This document shows positions 1 through 7,310 of a stretch of DNA of 64,000 nucleotides, one piece after another. A program made the translations under genes and the position numbers. The stretch is from Variovorax sp. Root473. Lineage in GTDB: Bacteria > Pseudomonadota > Gammaproteobacteria > Burkholderiales > Burkholderiaceae_C. Within the stretch, counting starts at the first letter, position 1; each line of letters opens with the position of its first letter. The stretch is taken from contig NZ_LMEV01000020.1 of assembly GCF_001426505.1 (NCBI RefSeq), forward strand, positions 239,606-303,605, read 5' to 3'. Below the pieces are notes generated by a model. That model worked only from the letters and a program-made list of their open reading frames with translations. It ran no database searches and was not told where the DNA came from.

Positions 1-29
1 ATGCAAAGTGCACGCGCAGGCGCACCCCC

Positions 30-55
30 GGCGGGCAATGCGTGCGTTGCCCGCC
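30..55 (-). terminator. Perfect hairpin downstream of the aldolase operon
   Basis: A 9-bp perfect inverted repeat (GGCGGGCAA / TTGCCCGCC) with an 8-base loop lies about 60 bases beyond the aldolase stop codon, on the downstream side of the leftward operon. No run of T follows it on the minus strand, so it is not a classical intrinsic terminator. It may be a transcript-end stabilising hairpin. The rest of bases 1-116 shows no gene I can support. Confidence 0.4.
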
Positions 56-116
56 GTACAGCTTCTTTCTCTCTTGCGCTCCCGGTCCTCCTCGCGGAGG
101 CGTCAGTGCGGCGTGG

Positions 117-968
117 TTACTTCACGCCGCCCGATTCGTAGATGCTCCAGGCCGCCTCGGCGCTCGCATCGTCGTGGATCATGGCCATCAGCGCGCTCAC
201 CACCGCCGAGGGGTTGGCGTGCTGGTACACGTTGCGGCCGTACACCATGCCGACGGCGCCCTGGTCCATGAGCACGCGCGAGCGGGCGAACACCTGCTGC
301 AGGTCTTCGCGCCCGCCGCCGCGCACGAGCACGGGGCAGCGCGCGGCCTGCACCACGCGGTGGAAGTCGGTGGGGTCGGTGGTGGGGTCGGCCTTGACGA
401 TGTCGGCGCCCATTTCGCGTGCCAGGCGCGTGAGCGTGACGATCTTCTCGGCATCGCCGTCCACCGAGTAGCGGCTGTTGGCAGTGGGCGCCTGCATCAC
501 CAGTGGCTCGATCATCAGCGGCATGCCGTAGCGCTCGCAGTCGGCGCGCACGCGCGCGATGTTCTGCACGCACTGGCGAAACAGGTCGGGCTCGTCGGGC
601 AGCATGAACAGGTTGACGACCACGCAGGCCGCGTCCATCTGCACGGCGGGCAGCACCGGGTCGTCCTGGTTCTGCAGCACGGCCCACATCACGCGGTGGT
701 GCACGGCGTTGTAGGGGTTGCCCATGTCCAGCCGCATCACCAGCGCGGGGCGCTCGCGGCCGGGGCGGTTCTGCAGCAGGTCGGATTGCCCGTAGTTCAG
801 CTGGATCGCGTCGGGCTTCGCGGCCACGAGCTTGTCGATCACGCCGGGCATGTCCTCCAGGCCGTCCAGGAAGGTGGGCTCGTTGCACACGCCGTGGTCC
901 AGGGCGATGTCCAGGCAGCGGCCGTTGTGCAGCAGGCGGTTGAGCCGCGCGGTCTTGTCTTTCGACAT
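117..968 (-). CDS. Class I (Schiff-base) aldolase, DhnA/LacD/LsrF family
   Basis: A 283-residue TIM-barrel aldolase, the usual length for DhnA/LsrF-type enzymes. It shows the family motif ALDHG near residue 23, a Schiff-base lysine in the ADIVK segment (about K192) and the phosphate-binding stretch CPVLVRGGG (about 210-218) followed by GMVYGRN. Members cleave or condense phosphorylated ketoses or hydroxyacyl compounds, typically releasing dihydroxyacetone phosphate or a related three-carbon unit. It is the last gene of the leftward operon, 51 bases after the aldo/keto reductase. Given the kinase and GlpD-like enzyme across the control region, the likely substrate is a ketose phosphate made by the module, but the sequence does not say which. 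Alternatives are an LsrF-like thiolase or a fructose-bisphosphate aldolase. The fold and Schiff-base chemistry are well supported; the substrate is inference. Confidence 0.85.
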   Translation of the reverse strand: MSKDKTARLNRLLHNGRCLDIALDHGVCNEPTFLDGLEDMPGVIDKLVAAKPDAIQLNYGQSDLLQNRPGRERPALVMRLDMGNPYNAVHHRVMWAVLQNQDDPVLPAVQMDAACVVVNLFMLPDEPDLFRQCVQNIARVRADCERYGMPLMIEPLVMQAPTANSRYSVDGDAEKIVTLTRLAREMGADIVKADPTTDPTDFHRVVQAARCPVLVRGGGREDLQQVFARSRVLMDQGAVGMVYGRNVYQHANPSAVVSALMAMIHDDASAEAAWSIYESGGVK

Positions 969-1019
969 GAAGGAAGAACTCCGTGTTGAGGAAAAGGAAG
1001 GAAAGGAACAGGCGCGCGC

Positions 1020-2027
1020 TCAGGCGAGCGCGTCCAGGTGGCGCTTGGCTGCAGCGTCGATCAGCTGCAGGGCTTCGCCGTCGAGCACGACCGCGCCGGC
1101 GCCGGCGTTCTCGATCGCCTGCTGGCGCACGCGCGCGCCGCACAGCGCCACCGAGACGGTGCCGCGCGCGATGGTCCAGGCGATCATCATCTGGCCGAAC
1201 GAGCAGCCCAGGTGCGTGCGCAGCGGCTCCAGCGTGTCGAAGAAGGCCTTGAGCCTGGCGCGGTTGGCTTCGCTGAAGCGCGGGTGGGTGGCGCGCTGGT
1301 CGTCGCCCTTGAACTCACGCGCGGGGTCGATGGGCCCGGCCAGCAGGCCCAGCGCCAGCGACGAATAGCCCAGCACCGCCACGTTGTGCTCGGCGCACAG
1401 CGGCGCCAGCGTGGTCTCGATCCCGCGGTCGATAAGGCTGTAGAGCTCCTGCGCCGCATCGACCGGGCCGTGCTTCAGGTACTCGGAAAGGATCTCGGGC
1501 GTCGCGTTGCTCACGCCGATGGCGCGGATCTTTCCCTGCTTCTTGAGCGCCAGCAGCGCGTCCATGGTCTCGGCCACGGGCGTGGTGTGGTCCTGCCAGT
1601 GCGTGATGTACAGGTCGATGTAGTCGGTCTGCAGGCGCTTCAGGCTCTCTTCGCATTCGTGGAAGATCGAGTCGCGCCCGAGGTAGCGGTACACCGGGTG
1701 GCCGTCTTCGTCGAAGAAGTGCGTGCCCTGCTGCGTGTGCCACACCAGGCCGCACTTGGTGGCGATCACGGCCTCGTGGCGGCGGCCCTTGAGGGCGGTG
1801 CCGACGATGCTCTCGGAGCGGCCCAGGCCGTAGGCCGGCGCGGTGTCGATCAGGTTCACGCCCGCATCGAGCGAGGCCTGGATCGCGATCACGGCGGCCG
1901 CGTTGTCGCCGCCGCCCCACATCCATCCGCCCATGGCCCAGGTGCCCAGGCCGATGGCCGAGCATTCGATGCCCGAGGGGCCGAGGGTGATCTTCTTCAT
2001 CTGCGTCATTTGCGTTGCGCTGCTCAT
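1020..2027 (-). CDS. Aldo/keto reductase
   Basis: A 335-residue NAD(P)H-dependent aldo/keto reductase of the (beta/alpha)8 type. The catalytic tetrad is readable: D61 and Y66 in DTAPAYG, K91 in ATKCG and H143 in ITHWQDH. It resembles the IolS/YghZ-like bacterial AKR groups, which reduce aldehydes such as glyceraldehyde phosphate or oxidise sugars. The start at 2027 is chosen because it overlaps the permease stop codon as ATGA, implying translational coupling; an internal ATG ten codons in is an alternative. In the operon it could reduce the aldehyde left by the aldolase, or oxidise the incoming sugar. The direction and substrate are not decided by sequence. The downstream aldolase follows after 51 bases. 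Confidence 0.85.
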   Translation of the reverse strand: MSSATQMTQMKKITLGPSGIECSAIGLGTWAMGGWMWGGGDNAAAVIAIQASLDAGVNLIDTAPAYGLGRSESIVGTALKGRRHEAVIATKCGLVWHTQQGTHFFDEDGHPVYRYLGRDSIFHECEESLKRLQTDYIDLYITHWQDHTTPVAETMDALLALKKQGKIRAIGVSNATPEILSEYLKHGPVDAAQELYSLIDRGIETTLAPLCAEHNVAVLGYSSLALGLLAGPIDPAREFKGDDQRATHPRFSEANRARLKAFFDTLEPLRTHLGCSFGQMMIAWTIARGTVSVALCGARVRQQAIENAGAGAVVLDGEALQLIDAAAKRHLDALA

Positions 2028-3070
2028 CGCTTGGTCTTTCTCGTGTTCAGGATGTGGTCGATGGTCACGGCCGCGAGCAGGATCAGGCCCTTGATCACGT
2101 CCTGCCAGTAAGGCGACACGTCGAGCAGGATCAGCGAGCTGGTCACCACCGACAGCAGCGCCAGGCCGAGCACGGCGCCGAGCACGGTGCCCGAGCCGCC
2201 CTTGAGGCTGGCGCCGCCGATCACGGCCGCGGCAATCACGTTGAGTTCCATGCCCATACCGAAGGTCGGCGTGGCGGCGCCGAAGCGCGCGGTGTAGATC
2301 ACGCCGGCCAGGCCCGCCGAGGCGGAGCACAGCACCGTGACCCAGAACTTCACGCGGCCCACGCGGATGCCGGCGTACAGCGCGGCCTTCTCGTTGCTGC
2401 CGGTGTAGAACACGCGGCGCAGCAGGGTGGAGCGGCGCAGCACGAAGTCGCTCACGATCACGATCGCCAGGAAGATCAGGATCACGGCCGGCACGCCGAA
2501 CAGCGTGCCCTGGCCGATGAACTTGAACTCGGCCGGCAACGAGAACAACGACTGTGGCGTGCCCTGCGTGAGTGCGAGGCACAGGCCGCGCACGATCACC
2601 ATGAAGGCCAGCGAGGCGATGAAGTGGTTCAGCCCGATGCGCGTGACGCAGCCGCCGATCATGGCGCCGATGAGGCCGCTCGCGCCAATGGCCACCAGGC
2701 TCGCGAGCCACGGGTCCATGCCCATGAGAAAGAGCTTGCCGGTCACCACCATCGCGAAGCACACCACCGAGCCCACCGACAGGTCGATGCCGCCGACGAT
2801 GAGCAAGATGGTCATGCCCACCACCACGATGCCTTCGATGGAGAAGGACAGCAGCATCGCGCGCACGTTGTCCCAGGTGAGGAAGTAGGGCGATGCGAAG
2901 CTCATCGCGACGCACAGCGCCACGATGATGAGCACCAGTCCGGCCTCGCGCATGCTCGTGAGCTTGTTGGCCTGCTTCACGGGGTCTCCTGTTCGGCGGG
3001 GTTGCAGGGAGCCGGCTGTGGCTGTGGCCGTGGCCGCAGCGCCTGCATCGATTCTGGTCGGAAAGTTCAT
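2024..3070 (-). CDS. Sugar ABC transporter permease (CUT2/RbsC type)
   Basis: A 348-residue polytopic inner-membrane protein of the branched-chain/ribose permease superfamily (BPD_transp_2). After a polar, alanine/threonine-rich N-terminus of about 45 residues come some 8-10 hydrophobic segments and the conserved GGIDLSVGS signature. It forms the membrane channel for the ATPase and binding protein encoded just upstream. The start at 3070 overlaps the ATPase stop as ATGA; a start 24 bases upstream is possible but less likely. A single permease gene implies a homodimeric pore, as for ribose transporters, unlike the LsrC/LsrD pair of autoinducer-2 importers. The operon continues into the aldo/keto reductase, again by ATGA overlap. 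Confidence 0.92.
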   Translation of the reverse strand: MNFPTRIDAGAAATATATAGSLQPRRTGDPVKQANKLTSMREAGLVLIIVALCVAMSFASPYFLTWDNVRAMLLSFSIEGIVVVGMTILLIVGGIDLSVGSVVCFAMVVTGKLFLMGMDPWLASLVAIGASGLIGAMIGGCVTRIGLNHFIASLAFMVIVRGLCLALTQGTPQSLFSLPAEFKFIGQGTLFGVPAVILIFLAIVIVSDFVLRRSTLLRRVFYTGSNEKAALYAGIRVGRVKFWVTVLCSASAGLAGVIYTARFGAATPTFGMGMELNVIAAAVIGGASLKGGSGTVLGAVLGLALLSVVTSSLILLDVSPYWQDVIKGLILLAAVTIDHILNTRKTKR

Positions 3071-4599
3071 GCCATTGCCTCTTCGGGTTCGCAAAGTCCG
3101 GAGGCCAGCCGCAGCAGGGCTTCCTCCGTCATCTCGTCATGGGCCAGTTCGCCCGCCAGCCGCCCTTCGCGGATCACCAGTGCGCGGTCGCACAGGCCGA
3201 TGATCTCGGGCAGTTCGGAAGAGATCACCACCACGCCCACGCCCTGGTCGGCCAGGTCGCGCAGGATGTGGTGGATCTCGGATTTCGCGCCCACGTCCAC
3301 GCCGCGCGTGGGCTCGTCCATCAGCAGCACCGCCGGTTGCGTGGCCAGCAGCTTCGCGATCGCCACCTTCTGCTGGTTGCCGCCCGACAGGCTGGACACC
3401 TCGATCGCCACGCCGTCCGACTTCAGGTTGAGCTTGGCGCCCAGCTGCACCGCGAGCCGGTGTTCGCTGGCGCGCTGCAGCAGGCCCAGCGCCGAACTCA
3501 CGCGGCGCAGCGCCATCGACGAGATGTTCTGCGCGATCGGCAGGTCGAGGAACACGCCGGCTGCCTTGCGGTCTTCGCTGAGGTACGCAATGCCTTCGCG
3601 CAGCGCGTCGCTGTACTTGCGGATGGCCAGCGTCTTGCCGTTCAGGCGCACGGCGCCGCGCCGAGCGGGGCGCAGGCCGCACACGGTCTCGGCCAGCTCG
3701 CTGCGCCCGGCGCCCATGAGCCCGGCGATGCCGAGAATCTCGCCACGCTGGAGCGTGAAGGAGATGCCGTGCACGCGCTCGTCGTCGGCAATGCCGTCGA
3801 CTTCGAGCACGGGGTCGGCATTCGCGTCGGCAACGGCGGATTGCTTGGGCGGGTAGTAGTTGCCCAGGTCGCGTCCGACCATGCGGCGCACCAGCTCGTC
3901 GGGCGTCATGCCTTCGAGCGGGCCGCTGTGTACGTTGCGCCCGTCGCGCAGCACGGTGGCGCGGTCGCAGTGCGTGAAGATCTCGGCCATGCGATGGCTG
4001 ATGTAGATGATGCCGATGCCCTGTGCCTTGAGGTCGTGCAGCACGCGGAAGAGTGCGGCCGATTCGTTGTCGGTGAGGGCGGCGGTGGGCTCGTCGAGGA
4101 TGAGCACCTTGCAATCGAGTGTGAGCGCCTTGGCGATCTCCACCAGCTGCTGGCTCGAAATGCTCAGGTCGCGCACGAGCGCGGCCGGGTCGATGTCCTG
4201 GCCCAGGCGCGCCAGCACCTTGGCGGCGCGCGTGTTCAGCGCGGAGAAGTTCATCCACGCCTGCTGGCCGGCGTTGATTTCCGGCATGAAGATGTTCTCG
4301 GCCACGGTGGCGTCGGCGCACAGCGCGATCTCCTGGTGCACCAGGCCGATGCCCAGGCGCATCGCGTGCGCGGGGCCGTCGATGACCACGGTGTCGCCGC
4401 GCAGCGCGATGGTGCCTTCGTCGGGCTGGTGGATGCCGTCGATGATGTTCATCAGCGTCGACTTTCCCGCGCCGTTCTCGCCGCACAGGGCGTGGATCTC
4501 GCCAGCCTGCAGCGAGAAGTCCACGCCCGAGAGGGCGCGCGAAGCGCCGAAGCGCTTCGCGATGCCGCGCAGTTCAAGCAATGCGGCAGGGGTGCTCAC
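3067..4599 (-). CDS. Sugar ABC transporter ATPase (RbsA/MglA type, two ABC domains)
   Basis: A 510-residue cytoplasmic ATPase with two fused nucleotide-binding domains, the hallmark of CUT2 monosaccharide importers. Domain 1 has a canonical Walker A (GENGAGKST) and Walker B (ILDEPTAAL). Domain 2 has the degenerate Walker A (GLMGAGRSE) normal for the family and a second signature region SLSGGNQQK followed by LLMDEPTRGVDVG. It energises import through the adjacent permease. Translation starts at a GTG that overlaps the binding-protein stop codon as GTGA, so the transport genes are coupled. Sugar identity cannot be read from the ATPase. Confidence 0.94.
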   Translation of the reverse strand: MSTPAALLELRGIAKRFGASRALSGVDFSLQAGEIHALCGENGAGKSTLMNIIDGIHQPDEGTIALRGDTVVIDGPAHAMRLGIGLVHQEIALCADATVAENIFMPEINAGQQAWMNFSALNTRAAKVLARLGQDIDPAALVRDLSISSQQLVEIAKALTLDCKVLILDEPTAALTDNESAALFRVLHDLKAQGIGIIYISHRMAEIFTHCDRATVLRDGRNVHSGPLEGMTPDELVRRMVGRDLGNYYPPKQSAVADANADPVLEVDGIADDERVHGISFTLQRGEILGIAGLMGAGRSELAETVCGLRPARRGAVRLNGKTLAIRKYSDALREGIAYLSEDRKAAGVFLDLPIAQNISSMALRRVSSALGLLQRASEHRLAVQLGAKLNLKSDGVAIEVSSLSGGNQQKVAIAKLLATQPAVLLMDEPTRGVDVGAKSEIHHILRDLADQGVGVVVISSELPEIIGLCDRALVIREGRLAGELAHDEMTEEALLRLASGLCEPEEAMA

Positions 4600-5642
4600 T
4601 CGCCGATTCCCTTGGTGCCACGGCGGGCGAGGTACTTGTCCCAGTAGAAGTCGTCGGCGTTGGCCTTGCTGACCACGGCCAGACCGTTGTCCAGGAAGGG
4701 CACCGACATCGGGTTAGTGCCATTGCGCTTGGCGTCGTTCATCGGGTCGATGAGGCCCGGGTTCTTGGCCAGGAACAGCATCATCATGCCCATGTAGCCC
4801 TGCATGCCCTGGTTCGGGTTGATGGCACCGAACACGTCGCCCGACTTGATCATGTCCAGGATCTTGGCGTTGACGTCGCAGCACATCACCTTGATGTTCT
4901 TCTTGGTCTCGACCTTGGCCTGCGCAGCGCCGAGCGCCGAGTTGGCTTCGGGCATGAACAGCGCGCCCAGGTTCGGGTTGGCTTGCGCCAGGCTCAGCAC
5001 GGCCTGGTAGGCCTTGTTCGGGTCCTGGTTGCTGGCGGCGCGGCCGACCAGCTTCATGCCGGGGTGCTTGGCCTTCATGCGGTTCACGAACGCGGCGATG
5101 CGGCGGTCGTGGTTGTCCTGGCCCGGGTTCTCGAGCACGGCGTACTCGCCCTTGCCGTTGAGCGATGCGGCGATCGCGTCGGCGGCCTGGTTGCCTTCGC
5201 GGTCGTTGTCGGAGGTGATGAACGAGGTGCGCTTCGAATTCGGCGAGTCGGCCGCGAAGGTCACGACCGGGATGCCCATCGCGGCGGCGCGGTTGATGGG
5301 TTCGATGAACGGGTCGGGGTTCATCGGGTGCAGCAGGATGCCGGCGGGCTTGCGCGCCAGTTCCTGTTCGAACGATGCGAGCTGCTTGTTCACGTCGTAC
5401 TCCGGCGTGCCGGTGTAGCGGGTGCGAACGCCCAGCGTGCGGCCGAGCTGCTTCATCATTTCGTAGACCGGGAACCAGTACTCGACGCCCGAGACCATCA
5501 CGTTCATCACGTAGACGTCGCTGGCATTGCCGCGCAGGCCGGCACCCGCCGCGGGGGCTGCGGCTTGCTGTTGCGCGAACGCGCTCGCACCGGCCAGGCC
5601 GATACCGGCGGCGGCCGCGGACTTCAGGAAATTACGCCTCAT
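4596..5642 (-). CDS. Periplasmic sugar-binding protein with a Tat-type signal
   Basis: A 348-residue substrate-binding protein of the Peripla_BP_4 (ribose/galactose-binding-like) family; it captures the substrate in the periplasm for the CUT2 importer. The chosen start (MRRNFLKSA) is preceded by GGAG at good spacing; upstream in-frame codons are judged non-coding. The N-terminus combines an RRxFLK twin-arginine motif with an alanine/glycine-rich core and an ASAFAQ cleavage region, so export by the Tat system is predicted, as seen for some sugar-binding proteins. An alanine-rich stretch of about 15 residues follows the cleavage site. It is the first gene of the leftward operon and probably sets inducer specificity for the locus. 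The ligand is unknown. Confidence 0.92.
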   Translation of the reverse strand: MRRNFLKSAAAAGIGLAGASAFAQQQAAAPAAGAGLRGNASDVYVMNVMVSGVEYWFPVYEMMKQLGRTLGVRTRYTGTPEYDVNKQLASFEQELARKPAGILLHPMNPDPFIEPINRAAAMGIPVVTFAADSPNSKRTSFITSDNDREGNQAADAIAASLNGKGEYAVLENPGQDNHDRRIAAFVNRMKAKHPGMKLVGRAASNQDPNKAYQAVLSLAQANPNLGALFMPEANSALGAAQAKVETKKNIKVMCCDVNAKILDMIKSGDVFGAINPNQGMQGYMGMMMLFLAKNPGLIDPMNDAKRNGTNPMSVPFLDNGLAVVSKANADDFYWDKYLARRGTKGIGE

Positions 5643-5822
5643 TCTTTGTCTCCTCACGTTGACTGGCAGAGCTTTCGGCTCGCCGTTGGGTGGCGAGCCT
5701 GTGGACCGTGGTGTCACGACAGTTGTTATGACAGGCTAGAATGTAATGGCGGGCCGTTTCACCCGATAACTAGGGGAAACGCTACTGGTGACAGTCTTTT
5801 TTTCCGCCGAAGCTGTTATGAC
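5643..5822. promoter_or_regulatory. Shared control region of the divergent carbohydrate operons, with a repeated candidate operator
   Basis: This 180-base segment separates the binding-protein gene (left) and the kinase gene (right) and must carry both promoters. The 10-mer TGTTATGACA occurs twice on the plus strand, at 5724-5733 and 5814-5823, exactly 90 bases apart; the second copy runs into the kinase start codon. A related CTGGTGACAG lies at 5785-5794. Around the first copy TGTCA (5712-5716) and TGACA (5729-5733) form an inverted repeat. A TAGAAT hexamer at 5737-5742 could be a rightward -10 element, without a convincing -35. The repeats are a plausible binding site for the GntR/HutC regulator encoded at 9078-9845. 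The repeats are observed; the function is inferred. Confidence 0.6.
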
Positions 5823-7310
5823 ATGAAGACCAAAATACTGATCGGCATCGACATGGGCTCGAGCAGCCTGAAGGCGCTGGCCCTGGACGCGGGGAGCGGG
5901 CGCAGCCTGGCCGTGTCGCGCCTGCCCCTGCGGCATGCGCGGCTGCCCGGCGGCGGCTGCGAGGTGGGCGAGGCGGCGATCCGCGCGGGGCTGACCCACG
6001 TGCTCGGCGACGTGGCGCACCAGCTCGGCCCGCGCGCCGCGGACGTGTGCGCCATCGGCTGCACCGGCCACGGGGCGGGCCTGTACGCGCTCGATGCACA
6101 CCACCACCTCGTGGGCGGCCGCGCCGTCGCCTCCACCGACCAGCGCGCCGATGCGCGCGCACTCGCCCTCTCGGCACGCCACGGCGACCGGCTGTTCGCG
6201 GACGTGGGCTGCCGCCCCTGGCCCGGGCAACCCACCGTGATCGCGGCCGAGCTGCTGGGCGCCGACGCCGTGCAGCGCGGTGAACTGCACCGCCTGCTGT
6301 TCGCCAAGGACTACCTCGGCTTCCTGCTGACCGGCGAGATCGCCACCGACGCGAGCGACGCCAGCACCGCCGGCCTGCTCACGCTGGCCACCGGCGACTG
6401 GTCGCCCCTGGCCTTCGAGGTCGCGGGCATCGACGGCCTCGGGCCGCGCGCCTTCGGCCCGCTGGTGCCCAGCGGCCAGACGATGGGCCGGCTGCGCACG
6501 GCCGAGGCGGCGCTGTGCGGCCTGCCCGCCGGCATTCCGGTGGCGATGGGTGCCATCGACCTGCTCGCCTCGATGACCGCCATCGGCGCCGAAGACCGCG
6601 GCCGTGCCGTGTCGGTGCTGGGCACGTGGTGCGTCAACGCCGTCATCGGTCCGGTGGTCGCGCCGCAGCCCGAGGTCGCCGCGCTCGTCAACTTCGGCCG
6701 CACGCGCGAACGCCTGTACATGGAGAACAGCCCCTCGTCGATGGCCAACATCGCGTGGCTGGCCGGGGCGCTCGGGCTGCCCGATGCGCGCGCCGTGGTC
6801 GACCTCGCCATGGGCGTGCCGCTGGGCGCGAACGGTCTGCGCTTCCTGCCTTTCATCAATGGCGGAGGCGGCATCACGGCCGGCTTCGTCGGGCTCAAGA
6901 GCCACCACACGCCCGCCGACATGGCGCGTGCCGTCGTCGATGCCGTGGCCGCGCTGCATGCGCGCCACACCGCGCGCCTCGCGTCGCAGGGCCTGCCGGT
7001 GTCGGCCTCCAGCGTGCTGGGCGGCGGCGCCAGCGATGCGCGCCTGGTGCGCCTGCTCGCGGCGCTGCTGGGCCACCCGGTCGAGCGCTGCGCCGACGAC
7101 GAAACCGGCGCGCGCGGCGCCGCCCTGTATGCCGCGATGTCGCAGGACCTCGACGACGCGGGCCCCGCCAGCCCGCTGCGCGCGTCCTGCGAACTCATCG
7201 AGCCCGACGCGCGCGACGCGCGGGCCCATGCCGATTTCAACGCCGAATTCAACGAACTGATCGATCGCATGTCTCCAGTCTTCAACCATCTTTCGGGCGG
7301 TGCGTCATGA
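5823..7310 (+). CDS. FGGY-family carbohydrate kinase
   Basis: A 495-residue kinase of the FGGY family (xylulokinase/glycerol kinase/erythritol kinase relatives), which phosphorylate a sugar or polyol with ATP. The N-terminal phosphate-binding loop is readable as IGIDMGSSSLKA, followed by AIGCTGHG; the C-terminal half has GAIDLLASM and the adenosine loop GGGASDARLVRLLA. The start at 5823 is chosen because the translation begins directly with the family's N-terminal beta strand. The second TGTTATGACA repeat abuts the ATG. The stop overlaps the next start (ATGA), coupling it to the GlpD-like flavoprotein. That pairing recalls erythritol kinase plus erythritol-phosphate dehydrogenase (EryA/EryB), so a polyol substrate is a reasonable inference; a ketose is the main alternative. 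Confidence 0.87.
   Translation: MKTKILIGIDMGSSSLKALALDAGSGRSLAVSRLPLRHARLPGGGCEVGEAAIRAGLTHVLGDVAHQLGPRAADVCAIGCTGHGAGLYALDAHHHLVGGRAVASTDQRADARALALSARHGDRLFADVGCRPWPGQPTVIAAELLGADAVQRGELHRLLFAKDYLGFLLTGEIATDASDASTAGLLTLATGDWSPLAFEVAGIDGLGPRAFGPLVPSGQTMGRLRTAEAALCGLPAGIPVAMGAIDLLASMTAIGAEDRGRAVSVLGTWCVNAVIGPVVAPQPEVAALVNFGRTRERLYMENSPSSMANIAWLAGALGLPDARAVVDLAMGVPLGANGLRFLPFINGGGGITAGFVGLKSHHTPADMARAVVDAVAALHARHTARLASQGLPVSASSVLGGGASDARLVRLLAALLGHPVERCADDETGARGAALYAAMSQDLDDAGPASPLRASCELIEPDARDARAHADFNAEFNELIDRMSPVFNHLSGGAS

Noticed and set aside
1020..2915. Apparent long aldo/keto reductase with a 295-residue N-terminal extension
   Set aside because: The extension is the permease gene in another frame; the ATGA overlap at 2024-2027 fixes the start.
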